From NCBI RefSeq assembly GCF_002234615.1, contig NZ_NMQW01000042.1:1-57351 (forward strand): DNA of 57,351 nt. Direction: 5' to 3'. This DNA is from Paenibacillus rigui. GTDB taxonomy: Bacteria > Bacillota > Bacilli > Paenibacillales > NBRC-103111. The position numbers and the translations under genes were made by a program. Every line of letters begins with the position of its first letter. The first letter of the stretch is position 1. Below, piece after piece: positions 50,269 to 57,351 of this stretch. The notes under the pieces were generated by a model. That model did not search any database, was not told the origin of the DNA, and worked only from the letters and a program-made list of their open reading frames with translations.

Positions 50269-52323
50269 ATGGACAGAAAAAAAATTGTACAGCGGCATAA
50301 TCCGGAATTGCACAAATGGGATCCCTTGTCCCCTTTCTCCGTAGGAAATGGCGAATTTGCGTTCAGCGCCGACATCACCGGCTTGCAGACGTTCCCGGAG
50401 CAATATGAGGTACCGCTCGGCACACAGTCCAACTGGGGCTGGCATTATACGGGCGGTCACGGGAAATTTACGGATCAGGACGCCGAATACCAGATGTTCG
50501 AAACGCACGGTCGTTTGGTCGGATACCCGATGAAGCCCGGGGATAAAGCGGAAGCCTATCACTGGCTGCGGATGAACCCGCACCGGCTGCAGCTGGGCCG
50601 CATCTCTTTTCGATTCCTGCTGGAATCGGGGGAAACGGCGGAGGCTGGGGATGTAGCCAACATCAGTCAGAAGCTCGATCTGTGGACGGGGGTGCTGACA
50701 AGCGAATATACCGTGCAGGGTATACCGGTTCATGTGAAGACGGTCTGCGATCCTTCCAGCGATGCAATTGGCGTACGGGTCGCATCGGGACTGATCGGGC
50801 AAGGCAGGCTGCAGGTGTTCGTTCGCTTCCCGGCGCCGGATATGACGAACACGAGCTGGGCCAAGGCGGTGTTCCCCGACTGGGATCACGACGACAGACA
50901 CCGGACGGAGCTTCGTGAAGGAAGCGATAACGGTGCTCTGCTGGAGCGAACGATGGATGAAGACGCGTATGAGGCGCGCTGGACCTGGAGTGCGGGCCGT
51001 CTTGAACGGACGGGAGCACACGAGTTCACGCTGTTTCCGTCCGCAGGTGAGGGCGATTCGCTTCAGTTCTCGATAGGCTTTGCCCCCAAATCACCTCAGC
51101 TCGCATCGGTTGACGAGATGATTACCGCAAGCTCGCTCCATTGGGAGAAGTTCTGGCTGAGCGGAGCGGCGATCGATTTCTCGGGCAGCTCCGATCCGCG
51201 GGCTTACGAGCTGGAACGGCGCGTCGTGCTGTCGCAGTTTCTGTGCGCAATGCACAGCGGAGGCTCCTTGCCGCCGCAGGAGACGGGACTGATGTATAAC
51301 AGCTGGTTCGGCAAGGCCCACTTGGAGATGCACTGGTGGCATGCCTCGCACTTCCCGCTGTGGGGACGGGAGGACATTCTGCTGAGGAGCATGGATTGGT
51401 ACACCCGTATCCTGCCGGTTGCCTTCGATCTAGCGCAGTCTCAAGGCTATGAAGGGGCCCGTTGGCCGAAAATGGTCGACTTCGAGGGCAAGCCCTGCCC
51501 GTCGCCTGTGGCGCCCGGCTTGATCTGGCAGCAGCCGCACCCGATTGCGCTCGCGGAGCTCTGCTACAAGGCTGAGCCGACGCAGGAGCTGCTGGAGCGG
51601 TTCCGCGAGATTGTGTACGCCTCGGCCGATTTCATGGTTTCATTCGCACATTGGGATGAAACGAAGCGGGTTTACGATCTCGGTCCTCCGCTGATTCCGG
51701 CCCAGGAATGCCATCCGCTGGCGGGCAGTAAAAATCCGCCATATGAGCTCGAGTATTGGAAGTACGGACTTGAGATTGCGGTGCGCTGGGCCGAGCGTCT
51801 GCAGGAAACGCCTGATCCGAAATGGGCGGAGGTTGCCGGGGCGATGGCTGAGCCGCCGCAAGCCGAAGGCGTGTATCTTGCCCACGAGCTGTGCCCGGAT
51901 ACGTTTACTGCCAAAAACCACGACCATCCCTCGATGCTCGGCGCGCTGGGCATACTGCCCGGAACAAGGATAGACCGCGACGTTATGCTCAATACGCTGT
52001 TGAAGGTCAAGGAGGTATGGAAGTGGGGCTCCGCTTGGGGCTGGGACTTCCCGATGTGCGCCATGACGGCAGCCCGGCTCGGCGAGCCGGATTTGGCGGT
52101 AGATTTCCTGCTCATGGATGCTGCGAAGAACACTTATTTGACCAATGGGCACAATTACCAGCGTCCAGGGTTGTCGGCATACCTGCCGGGGAATGGCGGG
52201 GTATTGACAGCCATCGCCATGATGGCGGCAGGCTGGGAAGGCGGCTCGCAGGCGCAAAACCCCGGGTTTCCGCAGGATGGCAGCTGGAGTGTGAAATGGG
52301 AAGGCTTGAAGCCTTGGCTGTAG
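50269..52323 (+). CDS. Unassigned six-hairpin glycosidase-superfamily enzyme
   Basis: A 684-residue protein with no signal peptide. The N-terminal beta-sandwich-like part opens with HNPELHKWDPLSPFSVGNGEFAFSADITGLQ, a GNG motif common in GH65/GH95-like enzymes. The C-terminal (alpha/alpha)6 barrel contains LPPQETGLMYNSWFGKAHLEMHWWHASHFPLWGRE (about 341-375) with Glu/His candidates, and AWGWDFPMCAMTAARLG near the end. The tail (GNGGVLTAIAMMAAGW) is also superfamily-like. I cannot match it to a numbered GH family. AAGGAG is 7 bp before ATG 50269. Its place between the regulator and PL22 genes suggests cleavage of a glycoside in the pectin-type oligosaccharide. Confidence 0.75.
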   Translation: MDRKKIVQRHNPELHKWDPLSPFSVGNGEFAFSADITGLQTFPEQYEVPLGTQSNWGWHYTGGHGKFTDQDAEYQMFETHGRLVGYPMKPGDKAEAYHWLRMNPHRLQLGRISFRFLLESGETAEAGDVANISQKLDLWTGVLTSEYTVQGIPVHVKTVCDPSSDAIGVRVASGLIGQGRLQVFVRFPAPDMTNTSWAKAVFPDWDHDDRHRTELREGSDNGALLERTMDEDAYEARWTWSAGRLERTGAHEFTLFPSAGEGDSLQFSIGFAPKSPQLASVDEMITASSLHWEKFWLSGAAIDFSGSSDPRAYELERRVVLSQFLCAMHSGGSLPPQETGLMYNSWFGKAHLEMHWWHASHFPLWGREDILLRSMDWYTRILPVAFDLAQSQGYEGARWPKMVDFEGKPCPSPVAPGLIWQQPHPIALAELCYKAEPTQELLERFREIVYASADFMVSFAHWDETKRVYDLGPPLIPAQECHPLAGSKNPPYELEYWKYGLEIAVRWAERLQETPDPKWAEVAGAMAEPPQAEGVYLAHELCPDTFTAKNHDHPSMLGALGILPGTRIDRDVMLNTLLKVKEVWKWGSAWGWDFPMCAMTAARLGEPDLAVDFLLMDAAKNTYLTNGHNYQRPGLSAYLPGNGGVLTAIAMMAAGWEGGSQAQNPGFPQDGSWSVKWEGLKPWL

Positions 52324-52334
52324 GAAAAGAGACC

Positions 52335-52360
52335 GATCCCCCCGGCTCGCCGGGGGGATC
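52335..52360 (+). other. GC-rich 12-bp hairpin inside the operon
   Basis: GATCCCCCCGGC (52335-52346) and GCCGGGGGGATC (52349-52360) are fully complementary with almost no loop. No T tract follows. It probably modulates or processes the mRNA between the glycosidase and PL22 genes. Confidence 0.6.
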
Positions 52361-52390
52361 AGGTCAAAAATGACTTTGGGAGGCGATAGC

Positions 52391-53539
52391 ATGGCGAAGG
52401 GGAAAATATGGCTCTCGGAACGGAAAACGGCGACGGACCGGTTCACAGGCCTGGAAGTAACGCAGCTGACGGATTACAAGGCGCATAGCCATCATTTATA
52501 TTTTACCGAAAGCGGTTGGTATGACGGAGAGCAGCGGCTGCTCTTCGTCTCGGACCGCGGCAACAGCACGAACCTGTACAGTATGCACGTCGAAAGCGGT
52601 CTGATGACACAGCTGACCGATTACAACGACAACGATCAGCTCGACGCATGCCTGCTGCCGGATGGGAGTGCGGCCTTCGTCAAGCTCGGGAGGCAGCTGA
52701 TCCGGTTGGATCTGAAGCATTATGACGAAACCGTTGTATATGAAGCGCCCCAAGGATACCACCTGGGCAATGTCAGCGCTTGCGCCGATGGGAAGTATGT
52801 GTGCACCTGCGTGCAGGAGGATCTATCGTACCGCATCCGGCTGGATCTCGGCAACGGCTACGTCGGGCACCGGGAGCTGATGGAAGCGGCCCCACACAGC
52901 ATGATCGTACGAATCGACGCCGAAAAGGGCGGTGCGGAAAAGGTCTATGAAGCCAATCGGTTCATCACGCATATCAATGCGTCGTCAAAGGAGCCGTGGC
53001 TGCTGACATTTTGTCATGAGGGCCCTTGGCATTTGGTCGATCATCGCATCTGGGGGCTGGATCTGCGTACCGGCAGCGCATGGAAAATCCGTGAACGGTT
53101 TGAGCCAGGGGAGAAGGTCGGCCATGAATTTTTTTACCCAGACGGCGTGACCATCGGCTACCACGGCTTCCGCGTGAATGGGACGAATTTTTTCGGCAGC
53201 ATCCGATACGACAATACAGGACTCGAGGAAACGGAATTCGGCTTCGATACATGGCACGGTTATGCGGACGGCTTGGGGCAGGCCATTGTTGACGGCAAAG
53301 GCGCGGTGAAGACGCTGAGTATTTGGCGCAAGGCAGATGGTGTCTATGATGGACCGCGGGTGCTGTGCGAGCTGCGCTGCAGCTTTCATTCGCAGAAGGT
53401 GCATGCCCACCCGCGCTTCGACGCGAACGGCAAGCGCGTGCTGTTTACGAGCGATAAGAACGGGTACGGTAATTTGTATCTGGTCGATGTACCCGAGGAC
53501 TTTAGCCAATTACCGCTATTTACTACTACAGGATCTTAA
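52391..53539 (+). CDS. Oligogalacturonate lyase, PL22 family
   Basis: A 382-residue seven-bladed beta-propeller enzyme of the cytoplasm, cleaving unsaturated digalacturonate to 5-keto-4-deoxyuronate. Blade repeats are visible as DGEQRLLFVSDRGNSTNLY and NGKRVLFTSDKNGYGNLYLV. Likely functional residues are the His in KVGHEFFYPDG (about 243-253) and the metal-binding triplet in SQKVHAHPRF (Gln, His, His spaced as in the Yersinia enzyme; about 335-344). GGGAGG sits 8 bp before ATG 52391. It follows the glycosidase gene after a GC-rich hairpin and precedes a GH105 gene by 19 bp. It strongly indicates a pectin-derived substrate for the locus. Confidence 0.92.
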   Translation: MAKGKIWLSERKTATDRFTGLEVTQLTDYKAHSHHLYFTESGWYDGEQRLLFVSDRGNSTNLYSMHVESGLMTQLTDYNDNDQLDACLLPDGSAAFVKLGRQLIRLDLKHYDETVVYEAPQGYHLGNVSACADGKYVCTCVQEDLSYRIRLDLGNGYVGHRELMEAAPHSMIVRIDAEKGGAEKVYEANRFITHINASSKEPWLLTFCHEGPWHLVDHRIWGLDLRTGSAWKIRERFEPGEKVGHEFFYPDGVTIGYHGFRVNGTNFFGSIRYDNTGLEETEFGFDTWHGYADGLGQAIVDGKGAVKTLSIWRKADGVYDGPRVLCELRCSFHSQKVHAHPRFDANGKRVLFTSDKNGYGNLYLVDVPEDFSQLPLFTTTGS

Positions 53540-53558
53540 TGAAAAGGGGGCATAAGCC

Positions 53559-54695
53559 ATGGTGGCTTCCGTGCTGTACACGAAGAACAAACGGATGTCC
53601 GTGAAGATTGCCGAAACGATACTGTCGCAAAGTCAGGACGGCTACCATCCGAAGATCGCCAATAAGTGGGGATATGTTGCAGGGATGGCGCTTACGGCAA
53701 TCAGCCGGCTGGGGGACTGGCAGGGCGAGCCGCACTATCACGAGATAGTTAAACGGCATATGGACGTATTCGTCCAGGAGGACGGCTCGATACAGGGCTA
53801 TACGCTGGAGGACTATAACCTGGATCATATCAATAAAGGGAAGCATCTGCTCCGGCTCTGGCGCGAAACCGGCGAATCGAAATATGAGAAAGCGGCGCAG
53901 CTGCTCATCAACCAGCTTGTCGGACAGCCCCGGACGGACGAGGGCGGGTATTGGCATAAGAAAATATATCCGTTCCAAATGTGGCTGGACGGCTTGTATA
54001 TGTCTTCGCCGTTCATGGCCGAGTATGCAAGCACTTTCGATGCGCGGGAATGGTTCGATGAGGCGGCGCACCAGCTGCTGCTGGTCGAACGCCGTACGCG
54101 AAATCCGCAGACAGGCCTGCTGCATCATGCATGGGATGAGAGCCGGGAGCAGCGCTGGTGCGACGGTGTGACGGGACGATCGAGACATGTATGGGGACGG
54201 GCGATGGGCTGGTACGCCATGGCGCTGGTGGATGCGCTGGAGCATTTCCCTGCCAATCATCCGAAGCGCGGTCAGCTGATGGGGATCTTTGAACGGATGG
54301 CTCAAGCGGTCGTACGGGCCCAGGATCAGGCAAGCGGCGTCTGGAATCAGGTGATGGACTGCAACGGCCGGGAAGGCAATTATTTGGAGTCCTCTGGCTC
54401 CTGCATGCTGACGTATGCGCTTGCCAAAGGGATTCGGCTTCATTATTTGGCGGAGATCGACCGCAGCGTCGTAGAGCGGGCCTATGAAGGGATTCTGCAA
54501 CGCTTCGTTACCGAGGATGAGCAGGGTGTGCACCTGCATGCCATCTGCCACGGTGCGGGACTCGGCGGACGCAAGTACCGGGACGGATCTTACGCATACT
54601 ATTTAAGCGAAGAGGTTGTCAGCGACGTGCTGATGGGCGTTGCCCCGCTGCTGCTTGCTGCTGTTGAGCTGGAGCGGCTTCGGGAGCAAGGTTGA
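53559..54695 (+). CDS. Unsaturated rhamnogalacturonyl hydrolase, GH105 (YteR/YesR type)
   Basis: A 378-residue cytoplasmic enzyme of standard GH105 length. Hallmarks are KWGYVAGMALTAISRLGD, the catalytic segment YPFQMWLDGLYMSSPFMAEYA with Asp near 143 (the same position as in YteR), HAWDESREQRW, HVWGRAMGWYAMALVDALE and GNYLESSGSCMLTYALAKG. AAAGGGGGC stands 7 bp before ATG 53559. It removes the 4,5-unsaturated galacturonyl group left by rhamnogalacturonan or pectate lyases. The PL22 gene just upstream and the GH95 gene downstream place it in one degradative operon. Confidence 0.95.
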   Translation: MVASVLYTKNKRMSVKIAETILSQSQDGYHPKIANKWGYVAGMALTAISRLGDWQGEPHYHEIVKRHMDVFVQEDGSIQGYTLEDYNLDHINKGKHLLRLWRETGESKYEKAAQLLINQLVGQPRTDEGGYWHKKIYPFQMWLDGLYMSSPFMAEYASTFDAREWFDEAAHQLLLVERRTRNPQTGLLHHAWDESREQRWCDGVTGRSRHVWGRAMGWYAMALVDALEHFPANHPKRGQLMGIFERMAQAVVRAQDQASGVWNQVMDCNGREGNYLESSGSCMLTYALAKGIRLHYLAEIDRSVVERAYEGILQRFVTEDEQGVHLHAICHGAGLGGRKYRDGSYAYYLSEEVVSDVLMGVAPLLLAAVELERLREQG

Positions 54696-54732
54696 CTCCA
54701 TTTAACCGAAGCAGTCAAAGGAGAGTAGGCCC

Positions 54733-57243
54733 ATGGCAGATAAGAATGAGCAATACGGGGATAAGCTGATGATGAGCTATCCCGCCTCCTGGTGGCGCAA
54801 TCTGTGGCGTGAGGCGCTGCCTGCCGGCAACGGCGTGCTTGGCGCCTCCGTCTTCGGAGGCGTTCAGGAGGAGACAGTGCTGTTGAATCACGCGAAGCTG
54901 TGGCATTGGGGACAGAGGGATGAGCTTCCCGATGTCAGCTCTACGCTGGCGCGGACACGGAGCCTGATGGATGAAGGGCGATATCTTGAAGCAAGCTGGC
55001 AGCTTGCGGACGCCCTGAAGGAACGGGGCTACGGGACGAAGCTCGCCTCAAGGTTCCCTTTGGCCGCGATCAAGCTGACGATGCCCTGCGAGCATGCTTT
55101 CCGCGGGTACAGCCGTATGCTGGATATGGACAGCGGCGAGATTACAGTGTCTTGGACCGACGGAGCTTGCCGGTATAAGCGGAAGCTGTTCGTTTCCCGA
55201 GCCGATGATTGCATAGTATATGCGATCGAGGGATACGGCGGGCAAGGCGCAGCCGGGGAAATCGGCCTGCAGCTTCATCCGAGCGACCGTTGGGCGGATA
55301 CGCCGGAGTATAAGGAGCTGGAGCGCTCCGTTGAAACAGGAGCCGATGAAGCTTACGCTTGGTACGCCGCTGCAAACGATGACGGCACCGATTTCGGTGC
55401 GGTGCTGCGGGTTGTAACGGAAGGCGGGCAGACCACTGCGGCAGATGGGGGGATCCGCTTTAAGGGAGCCGGCCGCGTGCTGGTCCTGGTCAAAGTATTC
55501 GTGCAAGGCCAGCGCACGGCAGATTGGGCCCGGCTGAAGCAGGAGCTCGCCGGTCTGCTTCGGCAAGCGGCTTCGGTTCCGGCAGAAGCGTCGAAGGACG
55601 AAAGGGAGGCTGGCTTGGGCCATGCTTATGACCGGCTGCTGACACGGCATGCTGCTCTGCATCAGCCGCTGGTTCGATCGGCGTCTCTTGTGCTGGGGGA
55701 TGGTGAGCCTGATGTTCGCTCCAGCGAACGGATGTTGCTGGATGCCTATGAAGGGGAGGCCCCCGAGACGCTGATTCAAAAAATGTGGGCCTACGGGCGG
55801 TATTTGTTCGTTAGCGGCACCTCGACGGCGGAACAGGCCGAACCGTTCGGCTTGTACGGCTTGTGGGGAGGCGATTACCGTCTGGTCTGGAGCCATAACA
55901 TGGCTAATGAGAATATCCAGATGATGTACTGGCATGCCCACGTCGGCGGCTTAAGCGAGCTTGTTCCGACGCTGTTCCGGTATTATGAATCGCTGATGGA
56001 CGACTTTCGGAATAATGCCCGGAAGCTGTACGGCTGCGGAGGTATTTATATTCCGGCCGGCACGACGGCGGGAGTCGGCGTGCCGAATCAGATCGTACCG
56101 GTCATCCTGAATTGGACCGGGGCTGCCGGCTGGCTCGCACAGCATTATTACGAGCACGCCCGGTTTACGGGGGACGCTTCGTTTCTGGAACGCCGGGCGC
56201 TCCCGTTCATGCGGGAGGTGCTTCAATTTTATAAGGATTTCCTCGTGACGGATGCCGATACAGGGGAATACAAACTATATCCGTCCGTCTCCCCGGAAAA
56301 TACGCCGTTGAATTATATGCCGGCGGATGGCAGGCCGCTCGCGCATCCGATGCCTACGGCCATCAATGCGACGATGGACGTGGCGATTTTGAAGGAGCTG
56401 CTGCAGCACTGGATCGAGGCGAATCAGTGGGCGGGCGGAGAAGATGGAGAAGATGGAGAAGATGGGGAAGCCGCGCAATGGAAGGAGCTGCTGCAGCGTC
56501 TCCCGGCTTATCGGGTAAACGATGACGGAGCGGTGAGCGAATGGATCCATCCGGATTTCGAGGACCGGTACGCCCACAGGCATTTATCTCATTTGTACCC
56601 CGTATTTCCGGGACATGAGGTGACGGAGGAATCGGACCCTGAGCTGTTCCATGCATTTGAGACTGCGGTGAGAAAGCGGGAGATCGGAGCGCAGACCGGC
56701 TGGTCGCTTGTACACATGGCGGCGATCTATGCCCGGTTCGGCGACGGCGACAGCGCGCTAAAGTGCCTTGATGTGTTATCCAGATCCAGCCTGCTGCCGA
56801 ACCTGTTCACGCTGCACAATGACTGGCGGGGCATGGGGGTATCGATGAACATGCCGACGGCACCGGTTCAGCTCGATGCCAATCTCGGCTGGGTGAACGC
56901 CGTGCAGGAGCTGCTGCTTCAAGTTTCGCCGGACCTTGTCAAGCTGCTGCCTGCACTGCCGGGCCGGTGGAAGCGGGGCAGGCTGTCTGACTGGAGATTT
57001 CATACCGGCACGATTTCGCTGGAGTGGGACACGGAGGCAGGGATGTTCCGGGCGGTGCTGATAGCGGAACGGGATACGGACACGGTTGTCAAGCTGCCTG
57101 CCTGGGTGCAGGCATGTACGATAACTGGTGAAAGTGAAAGCCTTCAGCGTTCCCCGTTAGGGGAGCACTACTACTCGCTTAAGCTGAAGCGGGGTGACCC
57201 GCCGGTGGTGATGGAGGCCCGGAGTTCTTCATCGAATGACTGA
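54733..57243 (+). CDS. GH95-family alpha-L-fucosidase/alpha-L-galactosidase-like enzyme
   Basis: An 836-residue cytoplasmic enzyme. The N-terminal domain opens with SWWRNLWREALPAGNGVLGASVFGG, as in GH95. The helical barrel has GLWGGDYRLVWSHNMANENIQMMYW: its N-x-N followed by QM-x-YW aligns with the catalytic Asn pair of GH95 fucosidases. RHLSHLYPVFPGHEV near 615 is a second family signature. A run of EDG triplets (about residues 569-577; DNA 56440-56466) is an added acidic loop. AAGGAG lies about 9 bp before ATG 54733. It would remove L-fucose or L-galactose decorations from imported pectin or hemicellulose oligomers. No signal peptide. Confidence 0.88.
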   Translation: MADKNEQYGDKLMMSYPASWWRNLWREALPAGNGVLGASVFGGVQEETVLLNHAKLWHWGQRDELPDVSSTLARTRSLMDEGRYLEASWQLADALKERGYGTKLASRFPLAAIKLTMPCEHAFRGYSRMLDMDSGEITVSWTDGACRYKRKLFVSRADDCIVYAIEGYGGQGAAGEIGLQLHPSDRWADTPEYKELERSVETGADEAYAWYAAANDDGTDFGAVLRVVTEGGQTTAADGGIRFKGAGRVLVLVKVFVQGQRTADWARLKQELAGLLRQAASVPAEASKDEREAGLGHAYDRLLTRHAALHQPLVRSASLVLGDGEPDVRSSERMLLDAYEGEAPETLIQKMWAYGRYLFVSGTSTAEQAEPFGLYGLWGGDYRLVWSHNMANENIQMMYWHAHVGGLSELVPTLFRYYESLMDDFRNNARKLYGCGGIYIPAGTTAGVGVPNQIVPVILNWTGAAGWLAQHYYEHARFTGDASFLERRALPFMREVLQFYKDFLVTDADTGEYKLYPSVSPENTPLNYMPADGRPLAHPMPTAINATMDVAILKELLQHWIEANQWAGGEDGEDGEDGEAAQWKELLQRLPAYRVNDDGAVSEWIHPDFEDRYAHRHLSHLYPVFPGHEVTEESDPELFHAFETAVRKREIGAQTGWSLVHMAAIYARFGDGDSALKCLDVLSRSSLLPNLFTLHNDWRGMGVSMNMPTAPVQLDANLGWVNAVQELLLQVSPDLVKLLPALPGRWKRGRLSDWRFHTGTISLEWDTEAGMFRAVLIAERDTDTVVKLPAWVQACTITGESESLQRSPLGEHYYSLKLKRGDPPVVMEARSSSSND

Positions 57244-57351
57244 AAAAGGAAACCTGGCTGTACTGGGGAGAGGCCACTGAAAAACGGGCAGAGTGGACGG
57301 AATCGTTCTGTAGAAGCGTAAGCGTTCGCCTTTGTCCCGGGATTTTGACCG
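57244..57351. other. Right edge, no feature seen
   Basis: The final 108 bp after the GH95 stop codon show no terminator, promoter or start codon with a ribosome site. The locus may continue beyond the window. Confidence 0.5.

Noticed and set aside
49714-51021. 435-codon minus-strand frame
   Set aside because: It spans the end of the AraC gene and the start of the glycosidase gene, both strongly supported on the plus strand; no domain visible.
45669-57243. Secreted enzymes in locus 2
   Set aside because: None of the N-termini shows a basic-hydrophobic signal or lipobox; all start with polar residues.

Overview
The window looks like chromosomal DNA of a soil or rhizosphere member of the Paenibacillaceae (Bacillota). 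This is inferred from gene content. There are two copies of a polysaccharide-type ABC importer (two permeases plus a lipoprotein binding protein, no ATPase gene), several YesM/YesN-type and membrane-bound AraC regulators, an S-layer-homology (SLH) exoprotein, strong AGGAGG ribosome binding sites, and Bacillus-type hxlR/hxlA/hxlB and ald loci. I see no rRNA, tRNA, CRISPR array, insertion sequence or phage gene. There are about 39 genes, mostly in short operons ended by clear hairpins.

Left edge (1-2.6 kb): three tandem 81-bp repeats in an open frame, a 13-bp hairpin, then an AT-richer marR regulator and a drug-efflux MFS gene with two near-identical operator boxes over its promoter.

Carbohydrate locus 1 (2.8-12.6 kb): two ABC permeases, a binding-protein gene broken by a frameshift, an unassigned (alpha/alpha)-toroid enzyme with an odd Ser/Ala-rich insert, and a sugar-type MFS carrier. 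A YesM/YesN-type two-component system faces them from the other strand.

Middle (13-27 kb): an MgtC-like membrane protein; a CysJ-like reductase lacking its flavodoxin half; a divergent SDR/AraC pair; the ribulose-monophosphate formaldehyde module hxlA-hxlB with divergent hxlR; a membrane AraC regulator; and a 1727-residue secreted protein with two lamin-tail-like domains, a calcineurin-type phosphoesterase and three SLH motifs, behind a hairpin-rich leader.

Iron and amine region (27-40.4 kb): an AraC regulator and a Fur-boxed ferric-siderophore or citrate importer (binding protein plus two permeases, no ATPase). Two divergent MFS exporters follow, one under a consensus promoter covered by a palindrome. 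A PucR regulator precedes an omega-aminotransferase/alanine dehydrogenase operon that should move amino groups via alanine to ammonia. An ArsR/MFS divergent pair closes the region.

Carbohydrate locus 2 (40.7-57.2 kb): one co-directional block of ABC permeases, binding lipoprotein, Gfo/Idh/MocA oxidoreductase, two GH105-type unsaturated-uronyl hydrolases (one with a large extra N-terminal region), a membrane AraC regulator, an unassigned six-hairpin glycosidase, a PL22 oligogalacturonate lyase and a GH95 enzyme. None of the enzymes has a signal peptide. The picture is import of pectin or rhamnogalacturonan-derived oligosaccharides and cytoplasmic trimming of unsaturated ends and fucosyl/galactosyl decorations. 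The two most uncommon items are the structured leader before the SLH phosphoesterase and the unassigned toroid enzymes of the two carbohydrate loci.
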